A stretch of 64,000 bases of DNA from an uncultured Pseudobutyrivibrio sp. (lineage in GTDB: Bacteria; Bacillota; Clostridia; Lachnospirales; Lachnospiraceae). Within the stretch, counting starts at the first letter, position 1; every line of letters begins with the position of its first letter. Shown in pieces: positions 28,438 through 37,103 of the stretch. The DNA is taken from contig URCQ01000003.1 of assembly GCA_900546435.1 (NCBI GenBank), forward strand, positions 1 through 64,000. Direction: 5' to 3'. The notes below the pieces were generated by a model. The model worked only from the letters and a program-made list of their open reading frames with translations, was not told where the DNA came from and made no database searches. The translations under genes were made by a program, and so were the position numbers.

Positions 28438-29070
28438 ATGGAATTTACAAACCTAAGCCGGGAAGAAAAGAAAGCATATGATTTGGAACGAATCGATGCG
28501 TTAGTACAAAGAAATCAGGGGTTAGCCAAAACATCGGATATTGTAGCACTGGGAATCGATTACCGGAGAATTCTGCAATTTATGGAGGAGGGCTATCTCA
28601 AACGAGTGAAAAGCGGGTATTATACATCGAAGTATTATGAAGGCTCCGAGGAGCAGATGATAGCGCATATGTTTCCAGATGGTGTGCTCACAATGGAGTC
28701 TGCATTGTATTATTATAAATATTTGTCGCAGCGACCATTTGCATGGCATATTGCCATTAGCAAAAATGTATCGAAGTCGCGTTTTAACATGGATTATCCG
28801 AATTTACAGCCTTATTATAGTGAACCGAAGGTTTTAACTATGGGGGTAACGACAATGGAAATGGGTGGCGAGACAATACAGATTTATACGAAGGATCGTC
28901 TGGTCTGCGAGTGTTTGAAGTATCAGGAAAAGATGGCACGCGACGATTTTAAAAAGGCGGTTCTTACCTATATAAATGATGATGACAAAGATGTTGCCGC
29001 CTTAATGGAATATGCCAAAGAACGAAAAGTGTTAAAGAAGGTACAAAATATGATCGGTATCTGGTTGTAG
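28438..29070 (+). CDS. AbiEi-like antitoxin/transcriptional regulator
   Basis: 210 residues from the ATG at 28438, with AAGGAG at the right distance. N-terminal winged helix (IDALVQRNQGLAKTSDIVAL, then GYLKRVKSGYY), followed by a domain with the AbiEi-like segments MFPDGVLTMESALYYYKYL and IYTKDRLVCECLKYQEKM. AbiEi proteins are antitoxins of type IV toxin-antitoxin pairs that also repress their own operon. The adjacent downstream gene, 9 bp away, encodes a candidate partner. The assignment is by motif layout. Confidence 0.72.
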   Translation: MEFTNLSREEKKAYDLERIDALVQRNQGLAKTSDIVALGIDYRRILQFMEEGYLKRVKSGYYTSKYYEGSEEQMIAHMFPDGVLTMESALYYYKYLSQRPFAWHIAISKNVSKSRFNMDYPNLQPYYSEPKVLTMGVTTMEMGGETIQIYTKDRLVCECLKYQEKMARDDFKKAVLTYINDDDKDVAALMEYAKERKVLKKVQNMIGIWL

Positions 29071-29079
29071 GAGGATGCG

Positions 29080-29943
29080 ATGACAAGTGATGCGTGGATA
29101 AGGACAAAAAGTATCGAGTTGGATATTCCGTTTTCTCATATTTTGAGTGCCTATATATTGGAACTTACAGCGCAGCTGTTTGCAACAGATAAAGAAGCGA
29201 GAGATTTCTGGTTATGCAACCGTGAAGCGATAGGGCTGGATGTTTACCGCAAAAAAGTGTCGGATCAGCTTTGCTATTGTTATACAGGAAAAGCGCCTTT
29301 TACAGAAAAAAAGGTTTATATGATAAATAGGCTTTATGATATGTATCAGGAAGAGGATTTGCGGATTACGCACCTTGAGGAAGATTCTATAGAAGGAACC
29401 ATTGTTTTGCGTGTGGGTTTGCAAGTCTGTGGGATGTATGTGCCGTTTCGCATTTATTTACAGCAATGTACGCAGGAGCATATTTTTCCAATGGAGGAAA
29501 AGGTGCGTCTGTTTTTAGAAAACGATAAATCCATTACATTATACTGCTATCCTATGGAACAGATTGCAGCAGAGCAGCTGTTGCTGATATTAAAACCCTT
29601 AGAACTGATTCAGGATATGACGCCGTACCTGAAACTATACGAAATCGTTACGAAATGCCCATTGGAAGGGCGTAAAGTACAGGAGCATTTATATATCTTA
29701 TGTTGTAAGGAATATGTAAAAATGCAGGAATCGCTCTGGAATGCCTGGTCGAAGTATGGAGACTATGGGTATATGGAAAAGAAATGGAATCGACTGCTTC
29801 GAAAAGAAAAAAGAAAAGAACCTGCCTGGCAGGAAGTCCATGCGGTTCTTTGTGCTTTCTTAGAGCCTATCTGGAAAAATATCACAGAAGACAAAATCTT
29901 TTTTGGTGACTGGATGCCACAGTTGCAAAGATATTTTGATTAG
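29080..29943 (+). CDS. Divergent AbiEii-like protein, nucleotidyltransferase motifs not seen
   Basis: 287 residues with TAGGAGG upstream. The C-terminal half has the AbiEii (DUF1814-like) layout: MEQIAAEQLLLIL at about residues 158-170 where family members have a helix A-E-K-L-x-A-I, then DMTPYLKLYEIV in place of R-D-x-x-D-L-Y, and a terminal AVLCAFLEPIWKNI. The N-terminal half should contain G-G/S-x-x-L-R and D-x-D residues of the nucleotidyltransferase site, but none is recognisable, and the lysine of motif IV appears as Gln. It may be an inactivated toxin, or a protein with a new role beside the AbiEi-like regulator. It converges on mobA with a 4-bp overlap. Confidence 0.5.
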   Translation: MTSDAWIRTKSIELDIPFSHILSAYILELTAQLFATDKEARDFWLCNREAIGLDVYRKKVSDQLCYCYTGKAPFTEKKVYMINRLYDMYQEEDLRITHLEEDSIEGTIVLRVGLQVCGMYVPFRIYLQQCTQEHIFPMEEKVRLFLENDKSITLYCYPMEQIAAEQLLLILKPLELIQDMTPYLKLYEIVTKCPLEGRKVQEHLYILCCKEYVKMQESLWNAWSKYGDYGYMEKKWNRLLRKEKRKEPAWQEVHAVLCAFLEPIWKNITEDKIFFGDWMPQLQRYFD

Positions 29944-30563
29944 TGGCGGATGCTGCTAAGATCCTGCAATTGGTGAAACAATGCATAATAATAGGAATCG
30001 CGGTCGCTCAAACGGTAAAACTGATCCTCAAAGGATATAGTTGAGCAAAGGGCAACATCAGAAATCGGAAGATAGTTTATATGACATTTCGCCTGAATCT
30101 GACTGTTTGTGCGGTTGTTTAAAAGTAATGATTTGCCAAATGCCGGAATACAGGCTTTGGAATAGACGCATGCAATGGTGTCAACGTAATGATCGCGTAG
30201 CGCAAGGGAGCAGGCGTCATAATTTTCAGATGTTTCCAATAAATGTTTGCACAGCGATGGTTGGATAAACGGGGTGTCAATTGTTATGAAAAAAGCCCGG
30301 TTCTCCATAATCATTGTTAAACTGCTAAGAATGGCACCCATAGGACCGGCATTGAGATAGATGTCTGGGATTTCTGTTACATCCAAATCGAGATGTCCGT
30401 AATCGCCACGTTGGTTTACGGACAGATAAATGCGGTCAAAATGGGGTGCAAATTTATGTACCATATATTCTAATAAGCATTCATCACCGAATGGCAGCAG
30501 TGCTTTGTCTGTTCCCATACGGGAGCTGTCACCGCCACATAAAATGACAAGAGCCTGATTCAT
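29940..30563 (-). CDS. mobA: Molybdenum cofactor guanylyltransferase (MobA-like)
   Basis: 207 residues. The N-terminal nucleotide-binding signature is VILCGGDSSRMGTDKALLPF, followed by the metal-binding FITIDTPFIQ (the usual D-x-P) near residue 95. MobA links GMP to molybdopterin for DMSO-reductase-class enzymes. No other molybdenum cofactor gene is in the window, so related nucleotidyltransferases remain possible. CGGAGG precedes its ATG. Confidence 0.82.
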   Translation of the reverse strand: MNQALVILCGGDSSRMGTDKALLPFGDECLLEYMVHKFAPHFDRIYLSVNQRGDYGHLDLDVTEIPDIYLNAGPMGAILSSLTMIMENRAFFITIDTPFIQPSLCKHLLETSENYDACSLALRDHYVDTIACVYSKACIPAFGKSLLLNNRTNSQIQAKCHINYLPISDVALCSTISFEDQFYRLSDRDSYYYALFHQLQDLSSIRH

Positions 30564-30638
30564 ACTAACCTCCGAATACGCAAATGCGCGTTTGTGTAGG
30601 TTCTATTATAAGATGATAAAAGGAAAAAGAAAAGAAAA

Positions 30639-32018
30639 ATGTTAGATGAGCAATTAAAAGCGTTGGCAGCATCGGATATGTATCCGTTTCATATGCCAGG
30701 GCATAAAAGACAACCAATTGCAATGGAAAATCCATATACCATTGATATTACAGAGATACCAGGATTTGATAATCTGCATGATCCACAAGATGTTATTCTA
30801 GAAGCTATGGAGCGTATGGCAGCGCTGTATGGGGCAAAAAAGAGTTATCTTTTGGTGGGGGGATCAACCTGTGGTAATTTGACAGCCGTATTTTCTGCTG
30901 TTTCACAGAGAGGCTGTGTGATCATGGGACGTAATTCCCATAAGAGTATTTACCATGCGGCCTGGTTGCGTGAGTGTGAAATTGTTTATACATACCCTGA
31001 GGTAAGTAAGGATGGTATTGTTTTGGGGACGCCGCTTTCGGAATATAAGCGTGCCATTGCAGAATATCCGCAGGCGCAAGCAATTGTTGTGACTTCGCCG
31101 ACATATGAGGGGATGATGGAACCACTAGATGAAATAGTAGCACTTGCACACGAACATGGCATAGCTGTTATTGTGGATGCGGCTCATGGCGCACATTTGG
31201 GATTTCATCCATATTTTCCGAAATCGCCGTTAGATAGTGGCGCAGATGCTGTCATTATGAGTTTGCATAAAACGCTGCCAGCCTTGACCCAGACAGCGGT
31301 GCTACATTTGAGTAAGCATTCTCTTTTATCAGAAACAGATATAGCACAGTATTTAGATGTTTTTGAGACGAGTTCACCATCGTATGTTCTGATGACGTCC
31401 ATTTGTCAATGTATTCGTTTTTTAGAACAAGGGAAAGAGGCATTTGCCACATATGCAGCATATTTGGAAGCGTTCTATCAAAAGTGTAAGGCATTAAAAC
31501 ATATCAACGTATCGCATTTTTTACACCAGGATCCGGGGAAAATCGTGATATCCACGGTAGGAACGAATCTGAGTGGACATGCATTAGAGGAGATTTTAGC
31601 AAAGAAGTATCATATCGTTTTAGAACTTTCTTCTTTTTCCTATGGGCTTGCGATGAGCAGCGTGATGGATACGAAAGAAGGATTTGCGCGATTGACACAG
31701 GCGCTTTTTGAAATCGACGATTCCATAGAAGCAGGGAAAAAACACATGGAAAACAGTGTAGGGCAGACGTTGTATCATCAGGGAAAACAAGTTATGCCAT
31801 ACTATGAGGCAATGAGTAGAGACAAAACAATATGCATGCTAAACGAGGCAGAAGGTAAAGTTGCTGCGGCGCCGGTTGCTATATATCCGCCAGGGGTACC
31901 ACTAATTGTACCGGGAGAGGAAATCGAAAACCGTCAGATTTTGCTTCTTACTGAGGCAAAAAAACAAGGTTTGACGATAACAGGTTTGATGGAACAGGGG
32001 CTTTTCGTTGTCATTTGA
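30639..32018 (+). CDS. Orn/Lys/Arg decarboxylase family PLP enzyme (YaaO/SpeA-like)
   Basis: 459 residues. Start MLDEQLKALAASDMYPFHMPGHKRQP carries the family HMPGHKR element; the PLP lysine is in MSLHKTLPALTQTA near residue 212, and VDAAHGAHLGF holds the cofactor aspartate. It decarboxylates arginine, lysine or ornithine to a polyamine precursor. Its place in front of a nucleotide kinase, yaaR and holB matches yaaO of Bacillus subtilis. Confidence 0.9.
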   Translation: MLDEQLKALAASDMYPFHMPGHKRQPIAMENPYTIDITEIPGFDNLHDPQDVILEAMERMAALYGAKKSYLLVGGSTCGNLTAVFSAVSQRGCVIMGRNSHKSIYHAAWLRECEIVYTYPEVSKDGIVLGTPLSEYKRAIAEYPQAQAIVVTSPTYEGMMEPLDEIVALAHEHGIAVIVDAAHGAHLGFHPYFPKSPLDSGADAVIMSLHKTLPALTQTAVLHLSKHSLLSETDIAQYLDVFETSSPSYVLMTSICQCIRFLEQGKEAFATYAAYLEAFYQKCKALKHINVSHFLHQDPGKIVISTVGTNLSGHALEEILAKKYHIVLELSSFSYGLAMSSVMDTKEGFARLTQALFEIDDSIEAGKKHMENSVGQTLYHQGKQVMPYYEAMSRDKTICMLNEAEGKVAAAPVAIYPPGVPLIVPGEEIENRQILLLTEAKKQGLTITGLMEQGLFVVI

Positions 32019-32088
32019 TGAGGACTATATTATACTAAGCTGTAAGCCTAATGGTGAACATACATATAGAAGAAACAGGAAGAGAGAT

Positions 32089-32691
32089 ATGGGTAAGATT
32101 TTTTGTATCATAGGAAAAAGTTCCACAGGGAAGGATACGTTGTATCAGCGTATTTTAGAGCGAAAAGATCTGCAGTTACGACAGATTGTTTCCTATACAA
32201 CAAGACCGATCCGGGCGGGAGAGGTAGATGGTACAGAGTATCATTTTTGTACGCATGAGAAGAAGGATGCGCTGCTCGCTTCCGGAAAAGTGATTGAAAT
32301 CCGCAGTTATCACACATGTCACGGAATATGGGATTATTTTACGGTTGACGATGGAAACATTGATTTAGAGAAAAATAATTATCTTGTGATTGGAACGATT
32401 GCTTCTTTTGTGAAGTTGCGTGATTACTTTAGTGAGGATGCGGTTCTTCCGATATATATAGAAGTAGAAGATGGTATTCGTCTGCAACGGGCGTTGGATC
32501 GTGAACGCTGCCAGATGCATCCCAAATATGAAGAGATGTGTCGCCGCTTTTTAGCAGATGCTTCTGATTTTTCCAAAGAGAAATTGCAGGAAGCAGGCAT
32601 TCACCGCATCTTCTATAATGAAGATTTGGAGCGCACAGAGGAACAGATTGTATGTTTTATGCGCGAAGTGATGATGAGTGAGGAAGTCTAG
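32089..32691 (+). CDS. Guanylate kinase-like protein
   Basis: 200 residues from the ATG at 32089 (GGAAGAGAG upstream); the frame from 32008 overlaps the decarboxylase gene. P-loop IGKSSTGKDTLYQRIL, then the guanylate kinase GMP-binding segment SYTTRPIRAGEVDGTEYHF. Guanylate kinases make GDP from GMP. It sits exactly where Bacillus has thymidylate kinase (tmk), between yaaO and yaaR, and differs from housekeeping Gmk in the P-loop (Ser-Thr-Gly-Lys-Asp). Confidence 0.8.
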   Translation: MGKIFCIIGKSSTGKDTLYQRILERKDLQLRQIVSYTTRPIRAGEVDGTEYHFCTHEKKDALLASGKVIEIRSYHTCHGIWDYFTVDDGNIDLEKNNYLVIGTIASFVKLRDYFSEDAVLPIYIEVEDGIRLQRALDRERCQMHPKYEEMCRRFLADASDFSKEKLQEAGIHRIFYNEDLERTEEQIVCFMREVMMSEEV

Positions 32692-32703
32692 AGGAGACAG
32701 CCT

Positions 32704-33144
32704 ATGGAGATGAAGGTAAATGAGGTGTCGGGCGTAACGCAGACACAGGAAGTCAATCAGACAAAGCCGACAGACGATGGATTTAAGTTCACATTGGCAA
32801 GTGCTATTGATGATGCCGAGTTAAAAGAAAAATTATCCGGATTGATGGATGAGATCACCGAGCAAGGGAAAAAGCTCTCGGAACATATGGATATTCGTGA
32901 TATGAAGAAATATCGTAGCCTGGTTAAGGATTTTATGAATGAGGTGGTCAACCGATCTCACAAGTTTTCCAGAGAGAATTTTCTGGATCGTAGAGGCCGG
33001 CATCGCGTATATGGGCTTGTAAAATTAGTGGACAAAAATCTGGATGAATTGGCAGGAGAGTTGGTCAAAGAAGAGAAAGACCATATTGCCATCCTTGGAA
33101 AAGTAGATGAAATCCGGGGATTGCTTTTAGATATTTCCACATAA
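32704..33144 (+). CDS. yaaR: YaaR-family protein (DUF327)
   Basis: 146 residues of the YaaR/DUF327 family, recognised from [20 protein letters not shown] and [19 protein letters not shown] and from its position directly before holB. Function in the family is unknown. No signal peptide. It lies 12 bp after the guanylate kinase-like gene. Confidence 0.88.
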   Translation: MEMKVNEVSGVTQTQEVNQTKPTDDGFKFTLASAIDDAELKEKLSGLMDEITEQGKKLSEHMDIRDMKKYRSLVKDFMNEVVNRSHKFSRENFLDRRGRHRVYGLVKLVDKNLDELAGELVKEEKDHIAILGKVDEIRGLLLDIST

Positions 33145-33160
33145 AATGGAGTAGTGCGAA

Positions 33161-34153
33161 ATGAAGTTTGCAGACATAAAAGGACAACAGGATATAAAAG
33201 AACATTTGCAAAATGCGATTTCATTAGGAAAAACGTCACATGCGTATATTATCAGCGGTGAGAAGGATGCAGGTAAGATGATGTTAGCAGAAGCATTTGC
33301 TGAGACGCTTTTGTGCCAGGAACAAGGAAAAGATGCCTGTGGGATGTGTCATTCCTGTAAACAATGTCAAAGCCATAATCATCCGGATATTCGTTATGTT
33401 TCGCATGAAAAGCCAAATACGATTTCTGTGGAGGATATCCGACAACAGATTAATAATGATATTGTGATTAAGCCTTATGCAAGCGAATATAAGATTTATA
33501 TTATGGATGAGGCAGAAAAGATGAACAAAGCGGCGCAGAATGCGCTTTTGAAAACGATAGAAGAACCACCACAATATGCAATACTGTTTTTGCTGACAAC
33601 AAATGCGGCTGGTTTTCTACCGACGATTTTATCTCGTTGTGTTACGTTAGAGTTAAAGCCGATTGCTGCTGATATCATTCGAAAAGAACTGATGGAACAT
33701 CACAATATGCCGGATTATCAGGCGGATATTTGTGCGCAGTTTGCACAAGGAAATCTGGGAAAGGCAATTAAATTAGCATCGTCGGATGAGTTTAACGAAA
33801 TGAAATCACATATGACATCTCTGATGCGCCGCATGGAGAAAATGGATATTTTCGATGTTTCTCAGGCGGTAAAAGATTTGGAAACATATAAACCGAAGAT
33901 ACAGGATTATTTGGATTTGATGAACATCTGGTTTCGAGATGTGTTATTATATAAAGCGACAGGCGATGAAAGTAAGATTACTTTTCAAGATGAAAAGATG
34001 ATCATAAAAAGATTAGCGACAGAATGTTCTTATCATGGGCTGGACATCATTATACAGGCGCAACGCACCGCAAGACGGCGTATTGCGTGTAATGGAAATT
34101 ATAATCTGGCGATAGAATTGATGTTGCTTTCAATAAAGGAGAATATTGCATGA
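33161..34153 (+). CDS. holB: DNA polymerase III delta-prime subunit
   Basis: 330 residues. AAA+ clamp-loader fold: SHAYIISGEKDAGKMMLAEA, a zinc module with cysteines in CGMCHSCKQC, Walker B-like IYIMDEAEKMNKAAQNALL and sensor TTNAAGFLPTILSRC. The Walker A Lys is followed by Met instead of Ser/Thr, as in delta-prime subunits that do not hydrolyse ATP. It helps load the beta clamp at the replication fork. It overlaps ricT by 4 bp. Confidence 0.93.
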   Translation: MKFADIKGQQDIKEHLQNAISLGKTSHAYIISGEKDAGKMMLAEAFAETLLCQEQGKDACGMCHSCKQCQSHNHPDIRYVSHEKPNTISVEDIRQQINNDIVIKPYASEYKIYIMDEAEKMNKAAQNALLKTIEEPPQYAILFLLTTNAAGFLPTILSRCVTLELKPIAADIIRKELMEHHNMPDYQADICAQFAQGNLGKAIKLASSDEFNEMKSHMTSLMRRMEKMDIFDVSQAVKDLETYKPKIQDYLDLMNIWFRDVLLYKATGDESKITFQDEKMIIKRLATECSYHGLDIIIQAQRTARRRIACNGNYNLAIELMLLSIKENIA

Positions 34154-35028
34154 TAAAAATTGTTGGTGTGCGTTTTCGCACCGCAGGTAAGGTATACTAT
34201 TTTGGTCCAAAGAATTTAGAATTAAAGTTAGGGGATCACGTTGTTGTTGAGACAGCGCGCGGCGTTGAGTTGGGAATGGTTGCTGTAGAATCGAAGGATG
34301 TGCCGGATGATGAAGTGGTACAACCATTAAAGACCGTTCAGCGTATTGCAACAGAAGATGACTTCAAGCGGGCAGAAAAAAATAAAGAAAAAGAAAAAGA
34401 AGCATTTAAGGTTTGCCAGGAAAAGATCAAAAAACATAAATTAGATATGAAATTGGTGGACGCGGAATATACATTTGATAACAATAAATTATTGTTCTAT
34501 TTTACGGCAGATGGAAGAATTGATTTCCGTGAGCTGGTAAAAGATTTGGCATCCGTTTTTCGTACACGAATTGAGTTGCGCCAGATTGGTGTCCGCGATG
34601 AGACCAAGATGATGGGTGGTATTGGTATTTGTGGAAGACCACTTTGCTGCAGCAGCTATTTGACAGATTTTGTTCCCGTATCGATTAAGATGGCAAAGGA
34701 GCAGAATTTATCATTGAATCCAACAAAGATTTCCGGAGTTTGTGGAAGACTTATGTGTTGTTTGAAGAATGAGCAGGAAACATATGAGTACTTAAACAGT
34801 CAGCTTCCAAATGTAGGAGATACCGTGACAACACCAGAAGGCATCCGTGGTCAGGTGAAATCCGTAAGTGTTTTGCGTCAGCGGGTGAAAGTACTGATTG
34901 AGCAAAATGATACCAAGGAAGAACGCGAATATCAGGTGGCAGATTTAAAATTTAAAGCAAAGCGTAAAAATGTGAAGGTCACAAAAGAAGAATTAAAAGA
35001 ATTGGCAAAACTTGAGGATAACAAATAA
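34150..35028 (+). CDS. ricT: RicT/YaaT (PSP1-domain) regulator of mRNA processing
   Basis: 292 residues with the PSP1 C-terminal domain and cysteine clusters GICGRPLCCSSYL and GVCGRLMCCLKNE, ligands of the iron-sulfur cluster of the Ric (Y-complex) in Bacillus. RicT stimulates RNase Y cleavage and affects sporulation and competence. Start and stop overlap neighbours by 4 and 1 bp. Confidence 0.94.
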   Translation: MIKIVGVRFRTAGKVYYFGPKNLELKLGDHVVVETARGVELGMVAVESKDVPDDEVVQPLKTVQRIATEDDFKRAEKNKEKEKEAFKVCQEKIKKHKLDMKLVDAEYTFDNNKLLFYFTADGRIDFRELVKDLASVFRTRIELRQIGVRDETKMMGGIGICGRPLCCSSYLTDFVPVSIKMAKEQNLSLNPTKISGVCGRLMCCLKNEQETYEYLNSQLPNVGDTVTTPEGIRGQVKSVSVLRQRVKVLIEQNDTKEEREYQVADLKFKAKRKNVKVTKEELKELAKLEDNK

Positions 35029-35768
35029 TGGCAGAAGTGTTATTGCGAGAGGGCGAGCGCCTGGATGAACTACAGCGGAATGGTTATAAGATCATTCAGG
35101 ATCCAAAGCGATTTTGTTTTGGTATGGATGCGGTGCTTTTATCTGGATTTGCCAAAGTAAAGCGCGATGAGCAGGTGTTGGATCTTGGTACAGGAACAGG
35201 CATCATACCGATTCTTTTAGAAGCAAAGACAGAAGGAAAGCATTTTACAGGATTGGAGATACAGCCGGAAAGTGCAGATATGGCATCGCGCAGTGTGGCG
35301 TATAATGGTTTACAAGAGCGCGTTTCCATTGTGACAGGAGATATTAAAGATGCAGCAAACATATTTGGTGCATCTTCTTTTGATGTGATTACCTGTAATC
35401 CACCTTATATGACGGATCAACATGGTATCAAAAATGATGGCGATGCTAAGACGATTGCGCGCCATGAAGTATTATGTAATTTGGAGGATGTGATATCACA
35501 GACGGCAAAATTGCTTCGGCCAGGTGGCAGATGTTATTATGTACACCGGCCATTTCGTCTGGTTGAGATTTTATCGATGATGAGCCAATATAAGATCGAA
35601 CCGAAGCGTATGCAGTTGGTATATCCATATGTGGATAAAGAACCGAATATGGTTTTGATTGAGGGTATGCGAGATGGAAAATCCAGAATTACGGTCGAAA
35701 AACCACTGATTGTATACAAAAGTCCCGGTGAATATACATCGGAAATCTATGATATTTATGGTTATTAA
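35028..35768 (+). CDS. trmN6: tRNA1(Val) (adenine37-N6)-methyltransferase-like
   Basis: 246 residues. The Rossmann-fold SAM motif is VLDLGTGTGIIPILL and the catalytic N6-adenine motif is CNPPYMTD. It matches the YabB/YfiC family, which methylates adenine 37 in tRNA. Position after ricT agrees with yabB of Bacillus, though yabA is absent between them. Confidence 0.9.
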   Translation: MAEVLLREGERLDELQRNGYKIIQDPKRFCFGMDAVLLSGFAKVKRDEQVLDLGTGTGIIPILLEAKTEGKHFTGLEIQPESADMASRSVAYNGLQERVSIVTGDIKDAANIFGASSFDVITCNPPYMTDQHGIKNDGDAKTIARHEVLCNLEDVISQTAKLLRPGGRCYYVHRPFRLVEILSMMSQYKIEPKRMQLVYPYVDKEPNMVLIEGMRDGKSRITVEKPLIVYKSPGEYTSEIYDIYGY

Positions 35769-35818
35769 TGTGTTGCTTTGTGGATAAAAAGGTATACAAG
35801 GGAAAGGAATGTTGATAT

Positions 35819-36655
35819 ATGGCAGGCATCTTATATCTATGTGCGACTCCAATAGGAAATCTTGAAGATATGACGTATCGTTGTGTCCGTATTTTAAAAG
35901 AGGCGGACTTGATTGCAGCAGAAGATACCCGTAATTCCATCAAGCTTTTAAATCATTTCGAAATTGACACGCCAATGACGAGTTATCATGAGTTTAATAA
36001 GATTGAAAAAGCACATACGCTATTACATGCGTTAAAAGAAGGGAAAAACATTGCCCTGATTACAGATGCGGGAACACCTGGGATATCAGATCCGGGAGAA
36101 GAACTGGTAGCTATGTGTTACGAGGAGGGCATTGAAGTCAATGCCGTTCCCGGTGCAGCAGCATGTATCACAGCGGTGACAAGTTCCGGGCAGGCATGCA
36201 GACGTTTTAGTTTTGAAGCTTTTTTACCAAAAGACAAAAAAGAACGTGCGCGTGTTTTAGAAGAGCTTGCGCAGGAAACCCGTACAATGATTGTTTATGA
36301 AGCACCACATCATTTGCGCGCTACGCTGCAGGAACTCTTTTTGGCACTTGGGGATCGCAGCATAACGCTTTGCCGCGAATTGACAAAACGATACGAAGAG
36401 AAAAAGAAAACAACACTGGCAGAAGCATTGGAATATTATAAGGAACACGATCCGCGTGGTGAGTACGTTTTGGTGATTGCAGGCAAATCGAAAGAGGAAG
36501 TCATCCGTGAGGAACAGAGCAGATGGGAACATCTTACGATTGAGGAGCATATGCAACTTTATTTAGAGAAGGATTACACAAAAAAGGATGCGATGAAAGC
36601 GGTGGCAAAAGACCGTGGTGTCAGTAAACGTGATATTTACCAGGCATTATTATAG
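35819..36655 (+). CDS. rsmI: 16S rRNA (cytidine1402-2'-O)-methyltransferase
   Basis: 278 residues of the tetrapyrrole methylase fold: LCATPIGNLEDMTYR, EDTRNSIKLLNHF and DAGTPGISDPGEELV are diagnostic of RsmI/YraL. It methylates C1402 in the ribosomal decoding centre. It closes the yaa/yab-like block and converges on the DUF885 gene with a 6-bp overlap. Confidence 0.95.
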   Translation: MAGILYLCATPIGNLEDMTYRCVRILKEADLIAAEDTRNSIKLLNHFEIDTPMTSYHEFNKIEKAHTLLHALKEGKNIALITDAGTPGISDPGEELVAMCYEEGIEVNAVPGAAACITAVTSSGQACRRFSFEAFLPKDKKERARVLEELAQETRTMIVYEAPHHLRATLQELFLALGDRSITLCRELTKRYEEKKKTTLAEALEYYKEHDPRGEYVLVIAGKSKEEVIREEQSRWEHLTIEEHMQLYLEKDYTKKDAMKAVAKDRGVSKRDIYQALL

Positions 36656-37072
36656 TGTGTCTAATAGCTGCTGTTTTAAGATGGCAAAGGAAGCCGGTCC
36701 GGTCTGTAATATTTTTTTATGAAAATCCATATATGAAAAATCATGTTTTTTTGCATCCCGATATTCTTCCTCAAGGGATGCAAAATTCATATAGCCCACA
36801 TAATATTTTAAATAATTTGCGGGATCTTCTACAATCAGCTGATAAATCTGATCAATGACATTTTCGTCATGTATTCCATATTTTTTAAAAAAATCGAGAA
36901 GCATATCTTTATTCCATCCATAATAGTGAATGCCGATATCTGCAGAGGCGTAGAGGCTGAGCACGACGCGGTCGTTGCAGGCTAAGACAGAAGCAACTTC
37001 TTCTGGTAAACCTGCATATTGGTAGGAAAGATATTCAGCATAGGTTGCCCAGCCTTCCGTATAAGCAGGTTT
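36650..37072 (-). pseudogene. DUF885 peptidase-like lipoprotein, C-terminal piece split off by adapter
   Basis: 141 codons starting at KPAYTEGWATYAEYLSYQYA, which is the DUF885 zinc-site helix (Thr-Glu-Gly-Trp) plus the family tail. The reading frame upstream is broken by the foreign adapter (37074-37103), so no true start exists here; the ATG read through the adapter (MCSSDL) is artificial. It belongs to the gene starting at 38429. Confidence 0.85.
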
Positions 37073-37073
37073 A

Positions 37074-37103
37074 AGATCGGAAGAGCACACGTCTGAACTC
37101 CAG
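37074..37103. other. Embedded Illumina sequencing adapter (assembly artefact)
   Basis: Bases 37074-37103 match the TruSeq-type read-through adapter for 30 bases, beginning AGATCGGAAGAGCACACG. Translated through it, the neighbouring frames acquire the tell-tale peptides RRVLFRS and MCSSDL. The adapter sits inside a conserved protein region and shifts the frame, so it is not genomic. Confidence 0.97.

Noticed and set aside
36650..37090. Separate small protein beginning MCSSDL
   Set aside because: The first codons are translated adapter sequence.
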